DNA from: Ectocarpus siliculosus | Lineage: Eukaryota; Sar; Phaeophyceae; Ectocarpales; Ectocarpaceae | Direction of reading: 5' to 3' | Assembly (NCBI GenBank): GCA_000310025.1 | Contig: FN649726.1 | Span: 1,655,027 to 1,711,588 of the forward strand | Length of the DNA: 56,562 nt | In this document: piece by piece, positions 37,001 to 46,554 of the stretch | Position numbering within the stretch: position 1 is the stretch's first letter | Layout: every line of letters starts with the position of its first letter | The notes under the pieces: model-generated | What the model was told of the DNA's origin: nothing | Seen by the model: only the letters and a program-made list of their open reading frames with translations | Database searches by the model: none | Translations under genes and position numbers: made by a program

Positions 37001-38211
37001 TACAACCTGATAACATGGTCTAGCTACTCCGGAACCCAGACAACAAGCAACGTTGCATAAACTGTTTGGTAAACCTTGATATACGTCGTTGAAGTTTGAA
37101 ACAACAACACAATGTTTTTCTGACACTTACGTATGAATACAATCCTTTTGGCGGGCCGTAGGTGCTTCCATTGGGAGGCGTGGTTGATGGGCACAGAAGT
37201 AGGAGCTGACTCACTTTGCAAAACATAGAGGAGAACAGAAGAACATGACTACACGACGAGCAAGCAGAGGAGAAGAACTCCACGGCCTTTTCCTGTCGTG
37301 GGGCTACTCCGTCTGATCATCTCTCGATTGTACCAGCCATGTCAGAGCGCCCTGTCTAGCCCTGCCACCGTCTGGAATGCTTGTGAACAACCCCGGGGTC
37401 TGTTCATCCATTCCATGAGGAGAAAGACATGCCAAGACCAAAAACCGCTGTAGTTTGAGGACTATATCTCTAAGTAATCCTTGTGGCTTAAGTTTTCAAT
37501 TCCTAGAGACAAGAGATGTTTCAATAGTAGAATTGTCAGGGGTTCATGTCTCGGTGTGTTGCAAGGGGCTTGCTTCACGTGACCTTGATGGGATGACACG
37601 ACAAAAGTCGGGGACTAGCTCTATATCGCCGTCGATCGAGCGTTCGTTTGCGGCTAAACTCTCCGATTGGTCTATAGTATACAGACTGCATAAACAAGCA
37701 GTATAACAATAACCGGTGTAAGATCTCCGTGATGACTGCATGTACGTTGCACGCTGTGCATGTACAGCTGTTTGTGATAAGCAGACCACGGTATGTACAT
37801 GTAAATATGCTCTCAGCATCTGCCTACCTGTAAAGGGCAAACTCCGCAGCTGCAGATGAACACACTGGACTACTTTGGTGCTATGAGGTCTGTCTGCCGA
37901 TACACCGCTCAAGATGGGCGTACCTGCGCCATATGGGTGATTTCGGCATCAGCAGAGGGCGCACCAACTCGAAGCCACGGTTCACTCTCGCCCGCCTCAT
38001 CGTACCTCCTGCCCGTTTGGATTTCATGGCCAGCAACCTTTTCTCCCAAAACGTTCCCCTCATTGGTAGTCGAGGCTGGCTGGCCTTTGGTTTTAAGGTT
38101 ACCGATGGTTCCAAGGAAACGCGGTTTAGGATCATTCTTCGGCGATATCCCCGTGGTTGACGACTCTGGACGCTCATGGCCGTCAACATCATGAACGCCG
38201 TCGGCCGTCAT
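22086..38211 (-). CDS. Giant, mostly disordered protein with an N-terminal helical module
   Basis: ATG at 38211 is preceded by an in-frame stop. Phase-matched exons: 37924-38211, 37131-37205, 36746-36936, 36083-36311, 35707-35814, 35225-35380, 34754-34911, 31757-34223, 30148-30257, 29222-29762, (29101-29160?), an exon ending at 28840, 25788-28621, 24124-25554, 23694-23816 and 22086-23381, about 3,400 residues. Exon lengths of 2467, 2834 and 1431 nt all keep phase, which strongly supports one gene. The ordered part is N-terminal: [49 protein letters not shown] and [12 protein letters not shown] look like paired EF-hand-like helices without canonical calcium loops. A basic helix ([20 protein letters not shown]) follows, then long Gly/Ser/Asp/Asn-rich stretches. 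A small ordered exon ([17 protein letters not shown]) precedes the C-terminal disordered exon. I do not recognise the family. The start of the exon ending at 28840 is unresolved. Divergent from the flavoprotein gene. Confidence 0.7.
30394..30705 (+). CDS. Possible nested single-exon gene, 103 residues, unknown
   Basis: An intact + strand frame starts [20 protein letters not shown], passes a proline run ([11 protein letters not shown]) and ends [20 protein letters not shown]. It sits wholly inside the intron between 30258 and 31756 of the giant minus-strand gene. Its mixed composition looks protein-like, and the reverse strand here has no matching exon. I recognise no family. It could be a retained fragment of another gene. 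Confidence 0.35.
   Translation: MYNEDGQIALVRHEMQAHRDPRIYVPSLTASVVPEIPSQPPPPPPPGRKLDASGLPPRGPFDSVDVLPWFLALTFAPNDPRELCVDRGHPADEIANELNYIAG
34561..34645 (+). repeat. Dispersed repeat, copy 2
   Basis: Similar to 811-890 in the same orientation (shared GATGCGAGGTCAATGGTCT-type core with one mismatch, and ATGAGTAC). It lies in the intron of the giant gene between 34224 and 34753. Confidence 0.6.
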
Positions 38212-38550
38212 GATTGTTTATCCGTCGACACCCGCTTGTTTCTTCCTCTAATCGAGCCAGTAGACAGCGGTAACAGTCGGCGGAAGACCGCAGTTTCGTT
38301 CATCCTCGTAGATCATCCCCATCGAGGACGATGCTTACGACGAACGCTACCTGCCGCTGTAGGCACCAGGGGGAGCGTTGTGGTCGGTGTGTCGCGCCGT
38401 CGACACCACGCAATTCGGGCGCGAAAAAATGAGAATTCAAGATGTGCCGTTTCAAAACAATTGACAGTCCCGTGCGGTCTCTGCTTTCCGCATGTGTCTT
38501 GTGTATTGTTCTGCACACGATTTCAACTGCATGTCCCTCGCTCAACCGCC
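38212..38550. promoter_or_regulatory. Putative bidirectional promoter, giant gene / flavoprotein
   Basis: These 339 bp lie between the divergent start codons at 38211 (minus) and 38551 (plus). No TATA box is evident. The role is inferred from the arrangement. Confidence 0.5.
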
Positions 38551-41500
38551 ATGGCACGCCAACAGCGCCGACGATCGTGGCCAATGCCACCAAGCTTCGC
38601 TCTTGTTGCCTGCTACTTGCTGGTGGTGGCTCGGAGCTTCGTCACCAACACCAACCACAGCCGAACGCGGTGCGCTCGCAGCAGGCCATGTCGTTCCGCG
38701 AGGCCATTGGCAGCAGCAGCAGCAGCAGCAGGGGCAAGGACGCTGCTCCGAGACACCACCAGCAACAGCCGAACGTGGTGCGCTCGCAGCAGGTCATGTC
38801 GTTCCGCGAGGCCAGCAGGGGCAAGGACGGCAATGGCTGTAGATGGTGGTCACAAAACACTGGTGGTGATTGGAGGGGGAGCAGCAGGCTACTTCGGTGC
38901 CATTCAAGCCGCCGCTAGTAGCACAAGTGGGTTGAACGTGATCGTGCTCGAGGCAGCCAAGCTACCTCTCCAAAAGGTCAAGATATCAGGCGGAGGCCGG
39001 TGCAACGTGATGCATGACAGCGCAAAGGTGTGTCGTACCGCCGTAGTAGTGGGTTTTGATGGGAAGTGCGACGCAATGCGCCAAGCATCTGCTTGTGCCT
39101 ATGCGAGTTGAAGGGGACTGAACTGCTGTTGAACGGTATCGGTCCAAGCAGCGAATGTCAAGGCGTAGCATCACACCCCGCGTTCCCGCTGCCTGGTGTA
39201 CAACAACTGGACGCTATCTCGCGGTGTTCCCGTTAGATGACACTGCTGTATCGTGTGCCTTGGCTTCTAATGCTGCATGCCGCACCAGAGCGTTCCGTGC
39301 ATTCATAACTTCCCATCATCTAGCTCGAGTGCGTAAGAGTACGATTCCCCCGCTACTTGTGTGACTGGCCACTGCTGTTGCGAATGAAGGCGGTGTCGCT
39401 CATCGCCAAAGGGTATCCCAGAGGGAGCAAGCAACTCATTGGGCCATTTAAGTCTCTCTTCGGGCCGGAGGACGCCGCCGCGTGGTTCGGCTCGAGGGGG
39501 GTCAGGCTCAAAACGGAGGGAGATGGACGCATGTTTCCTGTCACGGACGATAGCCAGACAATCATCGACTGCCTGGAAGGTAAAGAAGTTCCTCGTCGTC
39601 TCAGTCGTTGTGTAGCTCTGTAGGCAATGAACACCGGCTGCTTGCACGTCTGAGGGTTCTCAAACCAGCCGAGGAGAGCACGGAGGGACCAGCAGTTTGA
39701 ACCGTTTACCCGTCCTGGCGCCGCTTGCCGTTGCTACCCCTCTCTGTACCTCCTGCGCCCCGAGCGCAGAAGCCGCGCGCGAAGCCTCAGTCGAGGTCGT
39801 CACTTCTGCAAGAGTCACGTCCGTGCTCAAACGTCGAGCCGAACCCGCGGAAGCCGGTCCTGCCACCGATGGCACCGATGGTGTCGAAGCACAACCGCAG
39901 CAACAGCCGCCGCGGTTTGAGCTGGAGTTCGCCACGGTGACACCGCTCCCGCCTGCTGTGCGAAAAGCACTCGGAGTATCAGCAGCGGGGATCGCATTAG
40001 CAGGGGAAGGCAGTGTGGCAGCCGCGGCGCACAACAACGGGGCTGCTAGCAGCGATAGTAGTAGTAGCAGTAGCAGCAGCAGCAGCAGTTCTAGTAGTAG
40101 AAGAAGCACCAGTACCAGCGGCAACGGCAGTAGGGGTTCGTATAGAATAGCGTGTGACTACGTCCTGCAGGCCACCGGGGCTGCGAGAGAAGGCCACGGC
40201 TGGGCGAAGAAGCTCGGGCACGCGGTGTCACGTCCTGTCCCGAGCCTTTTCACGCTCACGATCAGAGACCCGAGGTAAGCCAGCCCGTTCGCAGATAGAC
40301 TCTATCTCCGGTTCTATTTCGAGTGAGTTTCTCCGAGCTTTGCTGCTAGAGGTACCGCTTGCTTCGTTCGGTCCCAGTTCTAATGGGATGCGCGCTACTG
40401 TGGTAACTGTTTTTCGTTGGAAAAATACTTGCGGATACTTTTGTTTTATCAAAGGCAGTCGGTATTTTGGTTTCGGTGTGTCCACAAGCACAGCTCAACC
40501 AGGAACTCTCCGAGGTCGTTCTTCATGCCGCTCACGGATCTGTTTTCTTTCCTTGCATCTGTCCTCCCAGAGCCTTTGTTTTTCTTCATTTCTCTTTAGC
40601 GCTTTCTCGCCCCACGTTTCCTCCCGCTTCGTCAGGTTAGAAGGGTTGTCCGGGCTGTCGGTCCAAGACGCCGAGCTCAAGCTCTTCGCTGACGAGAAAC
40701 CCGAGAGTTCCTCCGCCGCGAAGGCAGGAAGACCGGCCGGGAGCAGAGTCTCGGCGGAGGGAGAGGGAGGGGTTGGAGAGGACGATGCTCGGCCGGGAGG
40801 GGCGGAGGCGGCGGCAGTAGCGGCAGGCAACGGCGAGTCTGCCGGCGGTGGCAAGAAGAAGAAGAGAAAACGGGGGAAGAAACAAGCGGCCGTTACGCAG
40901 CGAGGACCGCTCTTGATAACGCATACAGGTGCGGTGTAAAGTGTCTGCTGAAGCACTCACCTGGTAGAATGGTAGACTATGCATCACGCCGACATAGTGA
41001 TTGTAGCAAACAAGCGGATGATAATCCACCGCACGCATTTTGCGAGAAATTTCTCTCGTTTGTTCCCAATACCCGATGACGGTTTATCTATCTCCACCTT
41101 CGATGGCAAGGTGCAGGTACTTTCGGCGTCTTGAAAACATTACCCCGAATGCTGCATCACTCCCTTGGTAACCCCCCGCCTGCAAAACAGTCCGTCGCAG
41201 CAACGAAAACTCAGCGCTCGCTCCCCCCCCCCCAATGTCGTTTTGCACGCGCGGTGTGGGTATGTGCGCGACTCGCCTCGAAGGGGTGTCTGGGCCGGCC
41301 GCGTTAAAGCTGTCGGCTTTCGGGGCGCGAGTGCTGAACGAGAGCGGCTACAGGGGTAGGCTCGTGGTGAACTGGATGGCGGGCAACAACCCGAGCAAGG
41401 CAAGCTCAGCTCTTACCGTCCGCGCTTCGTTGCACGCCAGTTGAGACCAATCCCTGCGGGCTCGGACTAAGACACGCAGACGAGTCGATTGTGGTAGAGC

Positions 41501-42806
41501 TTTCGAATCGATTTATTTTGAGCGGTGCGGGCCCTCGCTTCGTTTCCGGGAATCATGTTGTGAACGGCCGCTGGGGGGGCGCCTGCCTCTTACTTTTTTT
41601 TACGTCGACACCCTCAGTCCTGCCCACGAACTCCGGTTTGTTTTGGTGGTGGCGGTCGTCGTCGATGGGGGAACAACACGCGCCAATACCAACCGCTGAC
41701 AACAACCCCCGCTGTCGGTCGTGATCATCTTCTCGACGACGACGATAAACAACCATCACGACCCTACCACAGACTCTTGACGAGCTCCAAGCGTTCCGTA
41801 CAAGGAACGCGAAGAAGACCGTGTACGCGTTCTGCCCCGTTGTTGGCAGCGGGGCGCCAGGTTCCTCCGTGGGTTCGGGAGGACGACCACAGTCGCCGCA
41901 GCCGCCCTCTATCTCGAGCCTGCCCCGCCGCCTGTGGCAGAGCTTGGCGCTGGCGGCGGGCGTGGCCGCGGGAGACAAGTGGGCAGACCTGTCGAAGGCG
42001 AAGCTCTCGGCCCTGGCGCAGCAGCTGACAGCCTGTGAATTTCAGGTTGGTCGTAGCTTTTCCGGTGTTGTTTGGGTAGCACCACCCCATGCTGTGGTAG
42101 CTCTTTGCAGTCGGTTTGCATAGAGTCCGTCTCTGCAAGAAGCTATTTACCGTAAGAACGGGCATCACAACGAAGTACCTTTGGATTGGTTGATATTTTT
42201 TGGATGTTTCGTCGCTTGCAGTCTAAGCGAAGGTTTCTGCTGCCGTTTCCTGGAGGCGTGTTTTCACAGTGAGGTTTTCACAGTGAGGAACACACAGCAC
42301 ATGACGTGGTCGATGCTCAAGTTGCCGTTTCGCAACAGCTGGACCAACCAAACAGATGTGCAGCAACGTCAAATGCTCTCCGTGTATCGATGTGCTGTTT
42401 TCTGCACTCATCACACGATGGACATACCCTTCTGCCTGTATCGCCGCCGACCGACCGCCGTCTACCAACGAAGGTGTGGCCGCAGTGTTGGGTGTCATCT
42501 GTTTCCCCCCCCCTTCACACCTACGTTTCTCGCTGACGCCAACAGATCGTCGGCAAGGGGTCCTTCAAGGAAGAGTTCGTCACCTGCGGAGGCGTCGCGC
42601 TCTCGGCTCTCGACATGCGCACGATGGAGAGCAAGACCGTCGCCGGGCTCCACTTCGCCGGGGAAGTCGTCGACGTGGACGGCGTTACCGGCGGTTTCAA
42701 CTTCCAGAGCGCGTGGACAACTGGGTGGGTGGCGGGCAGCGCGATCGGTTCGGCTGCAAGCGCCGAAGGGGCCACCATCACCTCCTCCGCAGTGGAGGAA
42801 AGCTGA
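38551..42806 (+). CDS. HI0933/BaiN-family FAD flavoprotein, probably plastid-targeted
   Basis: Seven phase-matched exons (38551-39027, 39390-39579, 39770-40274, 40636-40928, 41284-41399, 41773-42045, 42546-42806) encode 704 residues. FAD-binding [13 protein letters not shown] is at about 105-117 and SGGGRCNV at 146-153, followed by [67 protein letters not shown] and, near the end, [20 protein letters not shown]. All are hallmarks of HI0933-like proteins (about 400 residues in bacteria). The chemical reaction is unknown here; some bacterial relatives reduce steroids. The first ~95 residues are extra: a hydrophobic stretch ([14 protein letters not shown]) then Phe at 30 and an Arg/Ser-rich tail suggest bipartite heterokont plastid targeting. 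Two low-complexity insertions (poly-Ser in exon 3, Lys-rich [13 protein letters not shown] in exon 4) enlarge the core. The fifth intron has a GC donor (CAAG|GCAAGC). Confidence 0.9.
38666..38830 (+). repeat. In-frame duplication in the targeting region
   Basis: GTGCGCTCGCAGCAGG followed by CATGTCGTTCCGCGAGGCCA occurs twice (starts near 38669 and 38778). The first copy has an extra (CAG)n run. The duplication is in frame and gives [12 protein letters not shown] and [12 protein letters not shown] in the presequence. Confidence 0.85.
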
Positions 42807-42945
42807 GATGCCGTGGGGTTGAAATGCCGGCCGCAGACACAGCCCCGGCGGAAGCGTTTCGAAGGGCCAAGCACCGCCGCCGCCGCAGCGCTGGCAGTGG
42901 AGCAAAGCTGAGACGCCGTAGGGTTGAAGTACCGGCCGCAGACAT
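42789..42945 (+). repeat. Duplication of the stop-codon region / 3' UTR
   Basis: GCAGTGGAGGAAAGCTGAGA... at 42789 and GCAGTGGAGCAAAGCTGAGA... at 42893 are two copies of a ~50-bp segment (period about 103 bp) that carries the last codons and TGA stop of the flavoprotein. Confidence 0.85.
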
Positions 42946-43917
42946 GGACGGCGAAAGCAGCATTTACATGCCGATGAGTTGGATGAACGGCGAGTTTGTA
43001 CCCCTTTGGTGTGGCCGTTTAAATCGGAGGTGTGGCGCTTCGTTGCGCGAGGGAAGACTGCCAAGGGTTCGCTAACGACGGTTCTAAATCGGGCGACTCT
43101 TTGGGTCTGGTTGTGAGACAAGTTGAGCCCGAGACAAAAAACGCAAGCGAAAGGAGGGTGTATTTTCGCGCTCAAAAGGCTCGTGTACCGGATGCTTGTC
43201 GCATGCACTTCAGCGGATTTCTTCCGCATCGCCCCGGGTCGGAGCCTCTCAGTACAGAAAAAAAAACATGAGTGGGACCCACAAAAAAAAGCTGCCCCCT
43301 CCTCGAACAGATCCAAGTACATCGCGATAGCGTGTACCGCAAACAGCGCACGATGACCCTCTCCATGGGCATGTTCTTCGGCCCGAAACGAAACATGGGC
43401 CCCGTTGGTGAACCAGCGGCGGTGTGATCGTGTGATTCCCCTCTCACGGGTTTTGACAAAAAAAAAAATCAGACGGTCAAGGACCGACGAAACGCATCCG
43501 AGCCGTGTCCCAAGCTTGAAAAAGGTGGCAATTTCTCCCTGTCGATGCACACCCAAAACTTCGGCTCACGATATCACAAACGCAAGAGAAAACGGTCTAC
43601 GGAGGCGCACACCATGATGCACCCATGGAATGATGGATGCCACAGAGCCGCCGGGTTCGCCACGGAGGTCGCAGCGTAACAATAACTGTCCATTGCACAA
43701 CCTGACAAAGAGCAAGAAACCCCTGAGGGGGCAGTCTTGTTTTGACCATCGCAGCACCGCGCACACTGCCATACGTCAATATAAACCAAACACTATTTAT
43801 TGGGTTTGCACCTGTCGCGTTGTACTTACTCCACTACACACAAACAACGGTTACGATATGGTACTGAAAAACTCAGGCCAACACAAGTATGTACATCGCT
43901 GGGGAGCAAACACAACA
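42946..43917. other. Convergent intergenic region, no supported gene
   Basis: Several A-runs and short frames, none with recognisable motifs. Confidence 0.5.
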
Positions 43918-44170
43918 GCAGTTTACGCAATACTGACTGACCGACCACTGCTGCTGAACAAACAAGCATCGAAAACGACAGCAGTTTCACGCAATGCTGA
44001 CTGACCGACCACTGCTGCTGAACAAACAAGCATCGAAAACGACAGCAGTTTCACGCAATGCTGACTGACCGACCACTGCTGCTGAACAAACAAGCATCGA
44101 AAACGACAACAATTTCACGCAATGCTGACTGACCGACCACTGCTGCTGAACAAACAAGCATCGGAAACAA
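43918..44170. repeat. Tandem array, four 63-64-bp units
   Basis: Units start at 43918, 43981, 44045 and 44109. The consensus begins GCAGTTTCACGCAATGCTGA and ends AAGCATCGAAAACGACA. Units 2 and 3 are identical; units 1 and 4 differ by a few bases. It is a minisatellite between convergent genes. Confidence 0.95.
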
Positions 44171-44953
44171 GATCATACCTAGGATATGACATCTCGCACT
44201 AGCGCCAAGACAACAAATAAAGGGTGTTTACGCCCAAAGACAACCAACACTTAGCACAAAGACTGGCCAGAGATCCCGCCACATCTTTAATCATTCGTCG
44301 CTACTGCTGTGTTGTTCAAGTAGTGGCGGCAGAACTGCAAAACACGCCCAACGAGAACAGCAACTTTCCCGGCAACAAACACATAACACAGAGCTATAGA
44401 ACAAGCAAGCTTAGAGCGGACTCTAAAGTTCTTGCTAAATAAACTTCATGCCCGTCCTCTCACGGAAAAAAATAATGCCGCTCGTCTCTACGCTCTCTTT
44501 ATCCTACCACAAATCCTGGTAGCCCAGCGTCTGCCCAAGCTCCAAGCATCTCCTCTTGCAGGCTACAACACCGACAAAACCTCAAACTGCTGTTCACGAA
44601 CGATTCTAGACTTTTTTTTCTCACGGTCTGCCTCTAGCATATGTCTCTTGGGATTAACTTGTGGCAACGACAACAATCCCTGTCTTTGCCTTCGAAGATT
44701 ACGGGATACGAGGTACACAAGGGTCACGGAGTGTGACAACACCAACAGCACACAATATCAACACCGCTCGACAGACTTCCGCAACATATTTACATTCCCC
44801 ACCCGCCCGCTGCCGTCCGCCGTTGCCTCCTTCACCACACACTCTATCGAAACTTCGGCTTCTTCCCGACGGCTTGTCATCGCCGCCGTCCACGTGCGGC
44901 GCCAGCTACTTTCAGCTTCTAGCAAGAAACGAACAAGAGATCGCCGCCCTCCA
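44171..44953. other. Region 3' of the acidic minus-strand gene
   Basis: A minus-strand frame at 44563-44650 reading HMLEADREKKKSRIVREQQ is charged and helical and might be a further exon of the neighbouring acidic gene. No phase-consistent GT/AG junction to it was found. Confidence 0.35.
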
Positions 44954-46172
44954 TTATCTCTTCTTGCGCTTGCGGAGAAAGACGGGCTTGAGATCATCAT
45001 CATCATCATCATCATCGTCTTCCCCGTCTGGCCCCTTACGAACTTGCCCGACACCTGCCGGCGACCCCCGTGTCCCCTGTCTCCCCCCTACCTCCCCAGG
45101 AACAGGCCCACCCCCCTCCCGCGCACCCCCAGTTGTCGCAGCAGCGGGGCCCCCGTCGCTGTTGGGCGCTGGCTCTGCAATTTCCCCCCGCACTCCTCCC
45201 CCACCCATGGCGACCTCCGCCTCCGCCTCCGCCGCCGCCGCCGCCGCCGCGCTTGATGGCAGCAAAACCACCGACTTACCTGACCTACCTTCGGAGGGAC
45301 CCACGCCGCCGCCACCGTCGACCGTCGCCGTTGACGCCGCTGAAGCCGCAGCCGAACCGTCTTCTCCCGCGCCTTCTTGTCGCCGTTGTTGTTGTCACGA
45401 ATGATGGCAAGTTTTTCACACCGTTCAAGAATCACGGCAACAGGGAGAAAGGGGCCACACCATACACGACACACGAATGGAAGTAAAAAACCCGCACGAA
45501 AAAATGTAAAGAACCGAAATAAACAAACACCCCAAGCGTGCAAGCGACGAAAAAAAAAAGTCCCACAAGTTGGTTCCCGAGCCGCAATACGAAAACCGGA
45601 GAAGCAAGGAGCGGTGCAGTACGGACCAAGCGATCGCCGCCACCACAACATGACATACCAAGAGATTAAAACAAAAAAAAGAAAAAAATACCAAGAGATG
45701 GGTAGGGTAGAAAGCACCATCGCACACCCCACCAGTTCGGCCCAAACGATGAAATCACAACCAAAAATATCATCGGCCATCCATCATTCATGCGAGGTGT
45801 GAAAAAAAAAAACGCCACCGCAATTTCGAAAATGCACAGAACACACAAGGCGCAATTCCCCCATAGCAAACAAGCAACGCGAAAGAACGAAACACGGCCA
45901 AACACGACGTACGGGAGGAAGGACGGGGGGACGGGGGGGGGGGGGNNNNNNNNNNNNNNNNNNNNNNNNNNNNNNNNNNNNNNNNNNNNNNNNNNNNNNN
46001 NNNNNNNNNNNNNNNNNNNNNNNNNNNNNNNNNNNNNNNNNNNNNCAGCGCGGCGGGAGAGGGCACGACAATGACGTCCCCTTGCCCTTTTCTCGGGAGC
46101 GACGAGGGGGGAGTTCCGAACCTGTCTCCGAAGCCGATGATGTCGTCCGTGTCTTCTTCTTGAGGGTGGTAT
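44954..46172 (-). CDS. Acidic protein, partial, interrupted by sequence gap (possibly MFAP1-like)
   Basis: Two exon-like segments. The upstream one (46046-46172, running into the Ns) reads EEDTDDIIGFGDRFGTPPSS and follows a CTCAAG acceptor. The downstream one (44954-45372) reads GEDGSAAASAASTATVDGGG, then a long Ala/Gly/Pro-rich stretch, then GEDDDDDDDDDLKPVFLRKR and a stop. An acidic run followed by LKPVF-x-RK is a hallmark of the splicing factor MFAP1, where the conserved C-terminal half comes next. Here the frame stops at once, so either a non-GT donor is used, the gene is truncated, or the likeness is chance. The link between the two segments is an inference because the gap lies between them. 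Confidence 0.35.
45373..45945. other. Intron/unassigned sequence left of the gap
   Basis: Rich in A-runs (T-runs on the minus strand), consistent with intron sequence of the acidic gene. Ends in a run of 12 G immediately before the Ns. Confidence 0.5.
45946..46045. other. Assembly gap (100 N)
   Basis: Exactly 100 Ns, a conventional placeholder for a gap of unknown size. A poly-G run directly precedes it, so the break is probably a sequencing failure in a homopolymer. Confidence 0.99.
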
Positions 46173-46554
46173 TATCGTCGCCGCCCTTTGAAACACAGAG
46201 AGGCATCAAAAAAGAGGATGAACACACAGCATCGGCGAGAAAAGGCGGGAAGGGGAGAAAGGGTGTGCGACTAAGCCAAATAGCTTCGTCAAAGCGGGGT
46301 TGGCGGAGGGGACCCTCTCCATCAGTAGCAGCAGAGGATGCAGCTGGAAAATGCAAAGAAATGTCGAGGCCGACACACAAACTTGACAAACAAATCACAA
46401 CATGGTATGTGTACACAACGCTCTCTTCGGTTTACGAGTGGCAAAAGTGGCAACCAGACTAGAGGTTTCAGTGGAGTACCGAGGAAAGCTACGATACATA
46501 GGTACTCGAGGAAGAATATTTCGAGCGCCAGTCTTTTGAAACCGTCAATGCCGG
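46173..46554. other. Region between two minus-strand genes
   Basis: No supported coding exon. It probably holds the 3' UTR of the zinc-finger gene and the promoter and first exons of the acidic gene. Confidence 0.4.

Noticed and set aside
43918-44170. CRISPR-like regular array
   Set aside because: The repeats are head-to-tail with no spacers, and the DNA is clearly eukaryotic; a minisatellite explains it.
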